From the NCBI GenBank assembly GCA_959347315.1, contig OY365810.1, forward strand, positions 17,472,120-17,536,119: DNA of 64,000 nucleotides. The letters are read 5' to 3'. The notes beneath the pieces were generated by a model that searched no databases, was not told where the DNA came from, and was given only the letters and a program-made list of their open reading frames with translations. Position numbers and translations under genes: made by a program. This document shows, piece by piece, positions 25,201-38,700 of this stretch (its first letter is position 1; every line of letters starts with the position of its first letter). This stretch comes from Bimastos eiseni. Lineage: Eukaryota > Annelida > Clitellata > Crassiclitellata > Lumbricidae.

Positions 25201-28200
25201 TCAGCATAACCAGAAGAGAAGTCATGGAGGTATTAAGCTGAAACAAATGCGTTTTAAGTTTAGTTTTGATAGACTGCTAGTTAGTTTTGAAAGCATAAGT
25301 AATGAGATATATTTGAAACTCAGAAAAACATTCATGACAATAAAATTTAATTTAAGAGATGTTAGTGGAATTTTTACTAGTGATAGTATAAAATAATTCA
25401 CTTCAGGACCTATATTAACTTATAAACAGTTTTAAAAGAATTCTAACTTCAACATAATGGCAAGCAAGGTCTGCTACGGCTGATACCAAACGAATAAGTA
25501 ATTTATTTACCACATTTGGTAAAAAATTAAATTAAATTAACATAACAGCACAAATTCTAAAATTCACTTTAAAATTATGTGATTACCTTTACGGCGTTCT
25601 TGAGTGACAGCTCTGCCTTTGTGACATTATTCTTTTCTCACTGACAGCTCCTCTGATTAAATTGTACTTCAAGAAGCACTTTGGAAGTTGTTAGATACAA
25701 TACATATTCAGTGGTATTCTGCCGGTGAAGTCACTCACGACCAATTGTGGTGGCGGCCAATGATATGGGTTAGTTTAAAATCCTAGCACTAATGGTAATT
25801 AAATCCTAAGGTACATTATTATAAAGTTGTGGCTCTAACTGGAATGACACAACAGGCAATTCATTTTACACCATTTCTACACTTTACACCACATAAAGTT
25901 AGACCATGTCACCTCATGTTTACATTCATAACATCATCATACTGTTCCAGTGAAGTTGTTTCAATTGTTCCTTGCTTAAGAATTCCAGCGGAATTCACCT
26001 GAACAAACAAAACAAAGGCTTCTATAACTTATCAAAAGATGAGAATTTTTCACAACCATCTTCTCTTGAATACCCAACTCCGTTAAATGCAAGCATGTTA
26101 CAAATCACACTTGTTCAAAATCTTGTCACATGCTTGTGATTAGTCATCTTCATTGACACACTGTCAAGAGCAGTGGATTTAGAGTGCTGCAAGATCATTC
26201 AAATTGTCCACTTGTCCTTCAACTTAATGAATGAATGACTTAATAAGTTTTTATGGTAATCCATCAAACAATTCTACACTGAAACTGAGACTTCAACTGC
26301 TAGAATTTGCAACTGTCTAATTCACAGAGAGCAATAGAGTATGATAAATGGAAAGAGTTACGCTTATGCGGAAAGAGTTACGCTTATGCTCTTGCTGTCT
26401 CAGTATATATAATTGAAGTGGCTAAATAAATCAGTCACTCAACAAGAAAATGCAGATGAAAGTTTACCAAGATGTCAAGTTTGCCATATTTCTCGATGGT
26501 AGAATCAAGAAGCTTCTGCACATCAGCCTCCTTTGTTACATCTCCAACAACCATAAACACCTAAGAAAATAATCATAATGCATCGTATCTGGTTGTTAAC
26601 GTGTTGTATCAAATCTAACAATTTCCAAAGTGCATTTCGAAGTACAACCTAATCAGAGGAGCTAAAAGCACGCAAGTCCGATGAGAAAAATCTTTAGACA
26701 CAGTATCAATCAATCAATCAGTCAGTCAGTCAATCAATCAATGAAACTTGATATAGCACCATTTCAAGGAATCAATTCAGAGGCTGCCAGTCCAACCTTG
26801 GCCAACAAAGATAGATTTACGAGTAGAATAAATAGGGGACATAGAGCTTCTTGGCAAAAGCCAAAAGTTCGATTGGAGCCCATTCTAAGCAGTCTTTGTT
26901 GCTCAATCAATCAATCATTTCTTTGTTTCCATAAAAGACAAGTGTTCTCATTTACACAGTAATCACATAACAATATTGAGTCAGTTATTAATTAATATTT
27001 GGTAATAGATAGCCCAGCAATAGTGGAATAAATAGGCCCCAAAAGGAAGAATCGCCCTAACAGAGCCTTATCAAGAGATGTTTACAATGATGATGGACAG
27101 CTGATTTTGAAGTATTTGTCAGCACAGTGTTGTGAATTGGAGGAGGAGGTCATTCTAGAGCAAAGGACCAATAAAAGCATAGGCACGATGTTAGCCAGCA
27201 GTGGTTCGAGATCAGGAAACAAGAAGTCTAACGAACAAAGACAGATGTACATCATAGACTGCACTGCTTTGAGCTTTATGTTGTTGGCAAATGTTATAGG
27301 GCACGTGCCATATAGAGAGACATTTGCCATGTATACATGGCACATGTCTCACAGGGCACGGGTTTAATTTGAGGCTGACTGGCTAAAACGATTGGAGAAG
27401 GAATTAATTAAAGAAAATCAACGGTAGGCAGGTCTAACTGCATTATCCATGCTACGTTATACAGGCGCAACCTTCGAATGCAATATCGTCGGGTACTTGT
27501 GAAATTGTAACATCTTTGATGGCGAAAATGAGGCGCAGTGTCAATTTCGCCGTCGGCAAAATTTAATTTAATTTAATAATAGAACCTCTTAAACAATTTT
27601 TGACATCTAAAACGTCATCGAATGCGATGATTCACAATGGCTGCCATCTTTGTTTACAACGCCTGTACGCTAGGAGTAGAGGACTTAACTCCTACCTCAG
27701 AATCGGAGTAGACTTACACCTAGCGTAGAGGACTAGGCTGCTCTTATAATTACCAACCCACTACTCCAGCATAGGCCATTTACGCCAGTAGTAGAGATAC
27801 GCCAACCGCCATAATTACCGGCCCCAAGTAGTAAAGTGCGAAAAGGTACCGTTAAAATCGCACATAACAACACTGTACACAGCAATACAGGGCAAGTTTG
27901 TGTATACACCATAAGACATCAGATTTGCACTCTGCAGCCCTAATCATTCCCTAGTCACCTCTCAAAATTTTGCCCAACTTCTGATGAGAGAGCAGCATAT
28001 ATCGGGTATCCCAAATGCATGATATCTTTATGACAAGTCTTTACACTAACCCGACAAGGCTTAACCTCAACCTAATCAAACGGCATTTCTCGAGGGGCAC
28101 CAGTCAAACATTGTGACGAATGTCCAAATAGCATTCTCAAATATTTTGACAGCTCTTGACACAGTTGCCCTCATTTATTTCAGTGTTACTACAACTAATA

Positions 28201-30074
28201 AACATGCATGACCCCTCCAGCACCTCTTCTAGCATGTCAGTTGGAATAATTGACTTAAATTTGTCCTTTCATCAGGTGAATTTGTAAGTAAAATGATTGT
28301 TTTCCAACCTGATGATACAGAGTAAGAGTCACCACCAAGGGCGTATCTAATGCATTGATTTTATCCAAATTACCATGATCGCATCAGATAACAATATTGC
28401 CAAGAGCAAATTGTTGTCCAGAAAAAAATGATTGCAGTTCGAGAATGAACATCTTAACCATTAGAGCCATAAACATTAATTTTCTTTAACTTAAATAGAT
28501 CTGGTTTTTACAGTAACACTTTGAGCACAATTAGAACATAGTCAAGACTCAAATAAAAGCAGTCAACTGCTATTTATACTGCCAAATATTGCAAATCATT
28601 AAAAAAACTAAATAATTGTTGAATCTATGAAAATTACCTCAGTGCATCCTGTCTGCTTTTTGCATTCTTCAGCTGTTTTTTTCAGGTTTTCTTCATCTCT
28701 GCCATTTAATGATAGTTTTGCTCCAAGTTTTGCAAAGCGTATGGCAGTTCCCGCACCAATTCCAGAACTTGCACCTGAGGTTTGTAACAAATGAAAACAA
28801 ATGTATCTCTGAAGCAGATTAGTGCACCAGTCACCTTGAACACAAATTATTCAACTTTTTTTTAGAAAATTGCAGATATACAGAGGGCATGTCAAATAAT
28901 CTCAGCTCTGTACTTAGATGCAAAATCGACAGAATTTTAAACCCTTAGCAGCAATAACAAAAACAGCAATATGCATATCATCTGGTGTTATGCATTTAGA
29001 GAAAGTGATAGCATATTTGATGTTCATTGTCCATCAGGTCAGAAAATGTGAAACCATTAGACAGTTTAGTAAAGCAGTAAATGACAAGAACAGTTAAGTC
29101 GGAGGCAGGCAACTAACAGAAATTCCTTCTTGTAATGATAACCGGCTCTCGGAACAATACCGTGCTCTAGGACTATGCAGAATCTTGCAATCGAGACTTG
29201 TCAAACTTGCTAGTGAGGCATCTGCTGACGCTGGGGCTGGACAAAAATCTAGACATGGTTTCATATTCACCTTCTTTCAATACCAAAGCAGAATTTCCAT
29301 TGAAGTCAAATCAGTAGAATAATAAAATGAATACTAACTCATTTTTCAGTGATTATGAAAAGGCAAAACTTTTTGGATTGTTTATTGTGAATCTTATAGG
29401 ATAGATCTACTGCAGCAGAGAATGTGTTTGAAACAATTCCATCGTGGAAGACCTTTGTACATCTGTTAAAAATACCTAACTTCTATTATTAGATGTTGTG
29501 AAAGTCGGATAGGGTGAGGTTAGGCATCACGAGGGTTGGTTAGTGTCATGGTCATTATTGCATACAATGTAAAAAACATTCAATATTGCTGCCATACAAT
29601 CATTTCATTTTGTATGGTCATTAAATACATCATAAATAAATACTTTAAAAACTATTGCAATTAGCATCTTATATTTTGGGATTCATTAACATTTCTGAAA
29701 CTTCCAGGAACACATTTTACAGCAAATACCTAAATTTAAAAAAATATCTAGCATAATAACTAACTACACCAAAAGGCAACAATTTGTCTCTGTTGTATTT
29801 AGTTTATGTTAGTTCTTCACACCACCCTGGGACTAATGTAGGTGAAGCAGAAGCATTAGGCCCCTACCATAAATATTAGTCCCCAGCACCACCCTATAAG
29901 TAAAGATGCTAGACTCTTAACAACTTTGCTATAAAGGTGCTCCAACAAAAAATGGTATGAAGATGCTTACCATCTGCTATATCAAATTTTCATATAAATT
30001 CATTCATTCATTTGCCAAACCGCACCTGTGATCAAAGCCACTTTGTCTTTCAGATCGCACATTTCTGACGCCAT
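22225..30074 (-). CDS. Classical short-chain dehydrogenase/reductase (SDR), FabG-like, nine exons
   Basis: Reading on the minus strand, exons are 30074-30026, 28774-28638, 26560-26468, 25998-25913, 24945-24852, 24677-24608, 23554-23518, 22733-22670 and 22383-22225. They total 789 bp, exactly 263 codons including TAG, so the protein is 262 aa, the usual classical SDR size. The start ATG gives MASEMCDLKDKVALITG. Visible motifs are the NAD(P) glycine motif TGASSGIG (split by intron 1), GDVT, NSAG, the catalytic Ser in NVSSVNG, catalytic YNISK (Tyr, Lys), NPG, and a C-terminal ITGAQVPTDGG. Family members reduce carbonyls or oxidise alcohols with NAD(P)H as soluble tetramers. The substrate here cannot be told. 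All splice sites are GT-AG and all phases match. It looks intact; one exon is only 37 bp. Confidence 0.93.
23055..23075. repeat. AAT trinucleotide microsatellite
   Basis: Six to seven AAT units in an SDR intron. Confidence 0.85.
24380..24452. repeat. Self-complementary 28-bp tandem repeat
   Basis: About two and a half copies of a palindromic unit built from GATATCACATTGTTCT and its reverse complement, alternating without spacers. Either strand can fold into several alternative hairpins. It lies in an SDR intron about 160 bp from the exon bearing the catalytic Tyr/Lys. Confidence 0.9.
26700..26900 (-). mobile_element. LINE or SINE 3' end with TTGA/TGAT tail
   Basis: On the minus strand a short body ends GCTATATCAAGTTTCA and passes into ATTGATTGATTGACTGACT-type tetranucleotide repeats, the usual 3' tail of CR1/L2-clade elements. 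The LINE at 33805-36172 ends in a similar tail. No coding region remains. Confidence 0.5.
27325..27342. repeat. 18-bp perfect palindrome
   Basis: TGCCATGTATACATGGCA, in an SDR intron. Confidence 0.85.
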
Positions 30075-32700
30075 CTTTTCTAAATAAGCAGCACGACAAT
30101 GCAACTACGACCGAAGACTTTGACCGGTACTAACAAACTTTATTATCTAATTAAGTACTGTATCAGTTTACCCTAGATTACTTGCATTTCACCTAAACTA
30201 AGGTAACCTAAGAATAAGTATAGCGAGGCTAAGCTCTATGTTTAAATATATTAATTTAATTTGATCATTAAATGAGTTAGGTCTGTGCCGTCATTATCAT
30301 CCGATGGCGCTTCAAATCACGCGGTTTTGTAACTGTCGTATGCACGTGTTGCAATGCGTCCACATGTAGCCCCATGTGTAGATTCAAGATTCTTGAACCA
30401 TTCATTGTTGTTTTCATTAGGGTACTTCAATTTTAATTCACCGCAACCACTATAAACGAACTTGCAAATAAAATTTTTATTGACCGCTAACCAGTTACTG
30501 TGCGGCAAGAGTTGGGCCTACAGTTCTGTGGTGATTATAATATCGTCGCAAGACTACAATTACTGTGGTGGCCAAAATTGAACAATGTCTGTAAGAAAGG
30601 TCGTCGACGCTACATTAACTCGCACATGTAGGCCCTACGAATCGAGAATAGTCTGTGTGCAATTGTGACCCCTTTGTCTCTCCTTTGCTGATTTCCATGA
30701 ACGTTCGATGCGTTGAGTATGTGCATCTGTGTTAGGGTCCACGAAGTTCAGAGAGTGGCTTAGGCCTTATCAGTGAATCCCGGATTGCTCACAAAGATCA
30801 GAGTGGTTTACTAACTTCTGAGTAAATCCCTGAATGCTCTGATTTCCATTGTAGGCATACGCTCTCGCGATTGTCCTGACACGACTGTGGCCGAATGTGA
30901 GCTGTAATAATTGGCAAAAGTCTGCTGATCTATCTGGAGCACAGAACAAGAAGCACTCCTCTGTCTGGCGAAAGATGTGCCACCTTTAGACCCACTGTTG
31001 TGGCAAAACAGTCCCACGTTATTCTTTCGCAGTGTGATGAATTTGAATTGATTTGTCTTGCGGTGAATTAATTTGGTATTTTTATCAGTGTTGAATTCTT
31101 CCAAGTTTCCAGTATTTTGGCTGTACCATAATGACAAGGAGTATTTTGAACATATATACCAATAGCGTCTCTAACAAAGTATTAATAAAAGGAAAAGGAT
31201 CAAAACAGTTTATAACTTTGTCCAAGTGCTGAAATGAATGCCCGTTAAGGCTGTCAGCGGGTACCCAGGTACCCGACCGAAGCTGACTACCCTGGTAATG
31301 AAATCAGTTTTTGGGTATACCCGAAATTCCGTAAAAATGCGCGATTTTACCTGAACATAGGCCAAAAATATTCCCTAGGTCATATTGGCCGAGTGCCCGG
31401 GCAATGAAAATCGATTCTCGGGTAACGACATTCTGTAAAAATGCGCGATTTTACCCGAACATTTGCCAGAAATATTCCGTTGGTTATATTGGCTGACTGC
31501 CCAGGCAATGAAAGCGATTCTTGGGTGTCCGACATTCCGTAAAAATGCGCAATTTTCTACATTTCCTAACAATCGGCCTATCCACGCGGTCGGGTACCCG
31601 ACCGCGCGGGTGGGCGGGTACCCGGGCGTCATTTCAACATTTTTTGACAGCCTTAATGCCCGTTTGTTCTTGCTTTTTGTATTCTTTTGTTTGCAAGTAC
31701 ATTTTTTTTTATTGCTGACCAGGTTTAAATATTATTCCTATATTATGATGTTATAAGTAATAGTCATTCAATTTTCCAATAATTTTTCCTCATTAAAGAA
31801 AATGTTCTCCAATTGACATTGGATAGTGTCAACACCAACCAATAATTCCAAATAGACTCCACTGATCTGCGTCAGAAGTGACGCTGCTGCTAACATACAC
31901 CACTCAACTAGCCATTGACAACATTTGAAGAGAAGTGGAAGCAATTTGAGGGCAACCTCCGGTTGATGTCGCTGATTATCAAGATGTATCCTAAATTTAC
32001 AATTACATACACAACTGATTTGTCATTATTTATTCCATCCTTATAGCTAACCAGCCTATGCAACAACATGAAGGTTTACAAACTACTCAAGCTCTTTTCA
32101 TTTATTTCCAGCTAAGTTAACAAGAAGGGAAGTTTTGCTCAAATCATCAAACACACATCCAAAGGTAAATATTAAGACAATTCTTAACAGAGTCTGTATT
32201 TTGTCAGTTCAACACTGTGAGGTAAAATAAAACATTTAAGTCTTCATGTAGACATGGAAAGTATATGCCAGGTCTCATCACCTCTTATTATTAGAGTTGT
32301 TAGCTAAATAAATGATTCACAACTATTCAATACAACTGTAACTTTAAAACTGGATGCACAACAGAGCAAATGTTTGTTTATTTTAAAAATGCCAAAATTG
32401 TGAAGAACTCCGTCTAGTTGCTTCTTGTTTGTCACATCGTTAGTACCTACTGGCTCACAGTGGCAACAGTAGTTCACAAACCAGAAAACTAATTAATCAC
32501 GTTTCATAGGAACATAATTACATTTTGCAAACTAAAGATGTGAGAGTATGTTTGCCTCTTAAACCATTAATGAATGTAAATCTAATAACCAACATAATTC
32601 GTTAAATTAATTAAAGTCCCACTTATAAATTAACATCAAGATCAATCGACTCTAACTTTTCTCTGTTCTACTAGCACCAAAATGCATCACTATGCAATAG
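30075..32700. other. Intergenic: SDR upstream region and CNOT7/8 downstream region
   Basis: The first part should contain the SDR promoter. Small open frames on the minus strand near 30317-30508 and 30811-31137 have no features I can assign. A hAT MITE occupies 31246-31655. A minus AATAAA at 32377-32382, about 320 bp past the deadenylase stop, is a candidate polyadenylation signal. Confidence 0.5.
31246..31655. mobile_element. hAT-type MITE family E, with internal ~105-bp tandem repeat
   Basis: Terminal repeats TAAGGCTGTCA are flanked by a perfect 8-bp target duplication (ATGCCCGT at 31238-31245 and 31656-31663). Inside, a unit of about 105 bp beginning AATGAAA recurs at 31297, 31403 and 31507, each with AAAAATGCGC(G/A)ATTTT. 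The ends are rich in GGGTACCCG palindromes. No transposase, so non-autonomous. Confidence 0.93.
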
Positions 32701-35700
32701 TTATGATTCCGTTTCTGGATTAGTTGAGTCCTCAGACAACAACTTTGGTGACCATGATGATGATTCATCAGAAGAAGGTGACGCAGGCAACACAAAGTGA
32801 TCATAGCCAAAACCAGACACTCGTCCGCAGAACTTCTCATCGTCTATTTTTCCTTGGAAATATTTCTGTAAAGAAAAATGTCATTATGCAAAGTAAATTA
32901 TATATTTCTTAAGGTCCAGGTATTTATCATGCATATCACTTAAAATTGAAGCTCAAGAGCTTAAGTCCCAAGGCTGAAAAATGAAGCACAATCATGACAA
33001 AATAGCAGTTGGACAACTCATGATGCAGTAGTGCTAAAAAATATGGCATGGCAGGTAAACGTTCTTGGCAGGAATTTATAAACCTTATAGTCGAAGCAGA
33101 AGCATTACCAACAACCAAACATAAAAAATTAAATTTTGACGAATATTTCATCTAAATTCAGAATTCGCTCAGTAACTTCAAACAAGTTGGAGTTCTCTAG
33201 TGCAAGGTTCGTGTATCGGAATAATTTGTCGGCTTCGCCAAGGATTTTGTATGGTCAAGAGGCATTTTGTTTGCAAGTTGCCTAGGACCTAGTTGCCTGT
33301 GACAGTCTCAGACCGTGTACACCTCCTGCAGTCAAGTGTTTTAGTCCCGGTGGTGGGCGGTTGACATGGCCGTTGGATTGACCTCGACTAATCATCACGG
33401 GTGGCTATCCAATCCACCGACCATCACACTACAAATGCTTTTTCTACATCCTCCCTGTGTCTCGACAAATATCCGGACATCAGTCATCTCCCACCAATGA
33501 GGGACTACTCGCCGACATCATCACCATGTTTGCGAAAGCTGCTCTACCTTATTTATGCAACTTCGTCCAGAGACTGAATACCCATTCTATCTGTCAGCTG
33601 CAGACGGGCATCTGTTGGTTGGCTGTAGGCGTGTGCGTGGGACCACCAATGGTGACACTTTCGCCTAAGGTACTATTTCGCTAACTGTTGTAACATATTC
33701 GTTAGTAATGACATTTAACATCCATATCGGCTAGTGCAGAGCGCCTCTGAGTATATATCTTGGAAGGGAGCTATATATATAAATGTTTGATTATTTGAAA
33801 AAAGGTGAAACTATCGTCTGTCTTGATATCGGATATATCTGATCATTTACCAATTCTGGCTGTATTTGACTACGATTTGACGGTCCAACACTGTCTAACC
33901 TCTATGACCAAACGGATCTTTTCCCCAGATGCAACAAATTCCTTCCTAGATTCTCTTGGCTGTACCGACTGGACACAAACCATTGATGCATGCAGCAGCT
34001 TAGATGTTAACAAGGCATATCAGATATTCATATCTGACTACCAAAAAGAATATAACAGGGCCTTCCCGTTAATTATACACAAAAAGAATAAAAGGATGTA
34101 ACAAAAAAAGGCTTGGATGACACAAGGACTTATCAAATCATGTGCTAAAAAATCGAAACTCCACCTTAAGTTTATAAAGGACCTGTCCGTAGCCAACAAA
34201 ACTAAATACACCAAGTATAGAAATTATTTCAAAAAAGTAAAAATACAAGCAGAAAAAAATTACTTAGATGCTGAATTCTCAAAATATAGCCAAGACTTGA
34301 AAAAAACCTGGCAGATCCTTAGATCCCTGTTAGACAATGGTAGTGATGCGAAACATAAGCATATTAAATCATTATTGGTTGATTGAGTGCCTACAACTGA
34401 TCCGATAGCGATCGCTACCGAATTAAATACATATTTTGTGAGTATAGCTCAATCGCTGGCTAATAGTATTCCTGTTAATTTGACACCCATTGACAAATTC
34501 ATGACATCACCCAGATGTGACTCGTTTGGCCTACCCGAAGTCTCCCCCCATGAAGTGATAGCACTAGCAAAGAGTCTAAAGACATCTCATTCGACAGGAG
34601 TAGATGATTTGGATCCTGAAATAGTTATCACTAGTATACCTAAAATATCTACTGTTCAATCAGAAATTATAAACTGCTCCTTCAGAGCAGGCATCTTTCC
34701 TGACGATTTAAAGATTGCGAAAGTAGTACCTGTTTTTAAAAAAGGCGTGCGAGATATTGCATCCAACTATAGGCCTATCTCGGTTTTACCTGTGTTTAGC
34801 ACACTTTTTGAAAAAGTCATGCATGATCGTCTTACTGACTTTATATCAAAAGCGAATCTCCTATACAATGTTGAATATGGTTTCAGGCCAGGCCATTCGA
34901 CTGTCATGCCTTTACTCACTATGCAAAATAAAATTTCAGACGCCATAGATAAAAATGAGTATTCAATTGGCATCTTTTTGGACTTAGCCAAGGCCTTTGA
35001 CTCTATTAACCACACTATCCTTTAAGAAAATTATCTATATACGGAATTCGAAATACTCAACTCAACTGGTTTAAAAGCTATCTTTGCAGACAGCAATTGG
35101 TGAAATCTGGAAATGCCTCTTCTACTCTATTAACAATAAAACATGGGGTCCTGCAAGGCTCCATCTTGGGACCACTATTATTTATCATTTACATGAATGA
35201 CCTGCCTTCTGTTGCTCCTAGTCTATTCATTATACTCTTCGCAGATGACACTAATTTATTTAATTCGCATCTATGTTTAGAAACTTTGATTAGTCAAACT
35301 AATGACGAGCTCAATAATATAGCTGAATGGTTTACAACAAACAAACTCACTCTCAATATAGATAAAACTACATACTTTATAGATCTCATAGAAAACCCCC
35401 ACCGCAGCATTTACCTACGCTTACTATCATGAATACTCCCATCACACAGGTCATTTCAACCAAATTTCTAGGCGTCTATGTAGACCAACATCTATCACGG
35501 ACTGACCACATAACGGCAATATCATCACAAATTGCTAAAACTCTTGGCAAACTGACTAAAATGTCAAAAATTCTACCGGCAAAGACACGAGCCACTCTCT
35601 ATTATACCCTCATATATCCTTACTTTACATATGGTAACATCATATGGGCCACTGCATATAAATCTAACTTAAACAACCTGCACATCTTACAAAAAAGAGC

Positions 35701-38700
35701 GATAAGATTTTTCGCTAACTTGCCGTATAATGCACATATAGAAAGTGAATTTCAAGAGAAGGAAATACTAAGAATAGAACAAATACGAATATTGCAAGTT
35801 GGACTATTTATGTATCAATACTCAAACAAATTACTACCTCGATCTTTCCGACATTATTTCCCACCCAAACCAAATGAAAATCTGCATGTATTGAAACACC
35901 CAAATACTCTCTTTACCCCACTCGCGAGAGGGTAGTTAAGTTTGTTATAGTTCTGAAGTGCTTAAATAGCTAAAACAATCGATCTACCTATGTACAGTCA
36001 TCTGACTTTCTAGAATTCTACTTAATGTGGGGGTGGCCCTAACTAGCGGGACTAAGTCCCTATTTGGGTCTCCCTTGGTGATCAGCAACAGTACTGTCTG
36101 TTATTACTCAAAACATTTGTATCATGATCTATGCTATTTTACTGAATAAAACACTGATTGATTGATTGATTACCTTACATTAACCACCAGAAACAGAATT
36201 CAGACACATTTGAAGAATGCTCAACAAATTAACTTGGCTGCTACATGCTGATGAAGCTCATTCTAATACAATATTTAAATTCTAAATAATATCTTAAAAA
36301 CAAGTAAATAACATTGGGGTCATTGCATAATTACATAACGCATGAAGAGGGGTGGGTGGGGTGCTACAAAAAGTTACGAAACGTTACGGGGAGAGGGGGA
36401 GTTAGCTGAACGTTATGTAATGCTTTTTAATTTTGAACTAATTAGCAATTGATAAAAAATACTCAATCTTAACTATTAAAAACCAAAGATCAAGTTTTTC
36501 TTTGAGTCTCAAAGGCTCAGGAACAGAACGCTTTGGCGACAAAAAAATTCTACAAAACGTTCTTCTCACAATTTCTCAGCTAACGTGAATATTTTCAGAA
36601 AGGCGGGGGTTAATTTAAAACATCATACGAAAACGGGGTGAAATTCAATATGCAAATAAAGTCCATTTGATATGCATCAATATTATGATCACCATTGGCT
36701 TCAAGTCAAACCAAAGTCAAGTTAAATCAATTCAAAGCAAATGACATGACAAATCGTCTACATTTAACTTTCGAAATTTGAACATTTTTTGATTTGATAT
36801 TAAAACAACCGCTATTTCCAATCGCATCATCTGAAGGCGCATTAGTTAAACATCCCGTGATGACTGACATGCAAATAGGGTATTAGTTATTATGACCACG
36901 CTTCCTAAAGAGGTCTGGTGATGCATGCGTTAGTTAATTAAGAAAGACACACTCGGGGCACACCCGCCGAGTTCAAAATTCAGTTCCAAGCAATGCTGGG
37001 TTATTTATAAGGCTAGTGGCTTTGCATATAAATTTGCACTGAACTAGCGGTTAGCCTCACAGCCTACACGTGGCGGTTCAATTGAAGTTGAAACTAAATA
37101 TTATCTACCATTGATGGTAGTGGCAACGCTGCATGGACGCAAAATACGCAATTGCGTCCCAAAAAAGATAAAAAATGACCAAAAATATTTTAACAAACTT
37201 TTTTAACGAGGCAAAATAAATTAAAACATTTAACCAAATAATTCACAAATAGAATGAAATTTTCAACTTCGTCAGAACATACTTAGGCCTACTCAGTAGG
37301 CCTTCCTACAGTATATTGATGTTTCCAGACTCAGAATGGTTAATATATATTAACGGCTTTCCATAGCGGATGATAATCGAACAGTTCCTGTTTAAACACG
37401 TTCTGTTTTCATTTTGGTTTTAAATTAGTTTAAAATTGCAAATTTGTTTTTAAATTCTATTTTCAATTTTGTAAATCCATTAGATGTAGTTGTGCTGATA
37501 CTTTTTAAGTTCACGTTGCAGAAGTTTAGTATGGCCTACTGCAGTTTACCAATAATATTTCAACAATAATTTTTAATGAAATAAAAGACATTGAAATACT
37601 CAACCAAATAATAAGTAAATGGAATGACATGTTCAACTTTGTCAGAACATAGGCCTACTTACTTAGCACTTAAGGTGTATTGATGTTTTTAAGACTCTGA
37701 ATAGCTAATATAGTCTATAATAACGGCTTTCCATAGCAGATGATAATTGAACATTACCTGTTTAAAATGTTCTGTTTTCATTTTGCTTTTAAATTACAGT
37801 TTAAAATTGCGTATCAAATTTTCAAGGCCAGCGTCACCACCAATTGATGGAGATCAAATTTGGAGACCTGGGACTATATTATACCCAGGTAAAACTACAC
37901 AGAGTTTTGTTCAAAATAAATACGTAACGCTCAGAGGGTTGGGTGGGGGTCTATGGAAACATTACGATGCGTTACAGGGTGGGTGGGTTGGTGGGTCAAA
38001 ACTGGCCATTTTCAGTGTTATGTAATTATGCAATGACCCCATATTTCATTTCCAGCCAATGAACACATACAAACTAAATGAACATTGCAACAACAGTAAC
38101 CTCTTTCATCTGGAAGAATGTGGCACCCGTAAGAAGACTGTCGCTACCAGCCTGATGTGGAACACCTGTGCGCTTCACCTGCAAAATTCAAAGAGTTCAC
38201 CACGGCATTTGTCTTCTCACCAACATTGGTTCCTCAGCCCAAAAAATTGCTGAGGATCAACTCCATGTACATAATGACCATTTAGGGCTTGATTTTGTTA
38301 ATGCAATGCTTAAAGTATCAACTCACTTCTGCTTGCAGTGTAAACCTAGCAGAAGTATGTGAAACATAATGATGCTGTCTGCCAACAAAAGATCTTATTT
38401 ACCAAAACAGAATATATACCCGGAAACATGTAACATTTAACTTAAAAACATACCAAGAACAAGGCAATATACCAAACGAGGTCTTTAAATGAACATACAC
38501 TGCATGCACAATCTGCAATTGAATCTGCTCTGTAATAGTGATATCCTAAAATCTCATCATATGCATAGGTCTACTGGTATAGCATAATGTGTGCCATAAC
38601 GAAAGCGCGCCAACAAATGTGAGCAATGATAAACATTAAACATCCAAATAAACATGCAAGACATAAGCAAGCAATTAGTTTTATTTTCACCTATAGATTG

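Noticed and set aside
30317..31137. Two minus-strand open frames upstream of the SDR gene
   Set aside because: They look superficially protein-like but lack any recognisable motif, and the splice context is unsupported; recorded only as intergenic.
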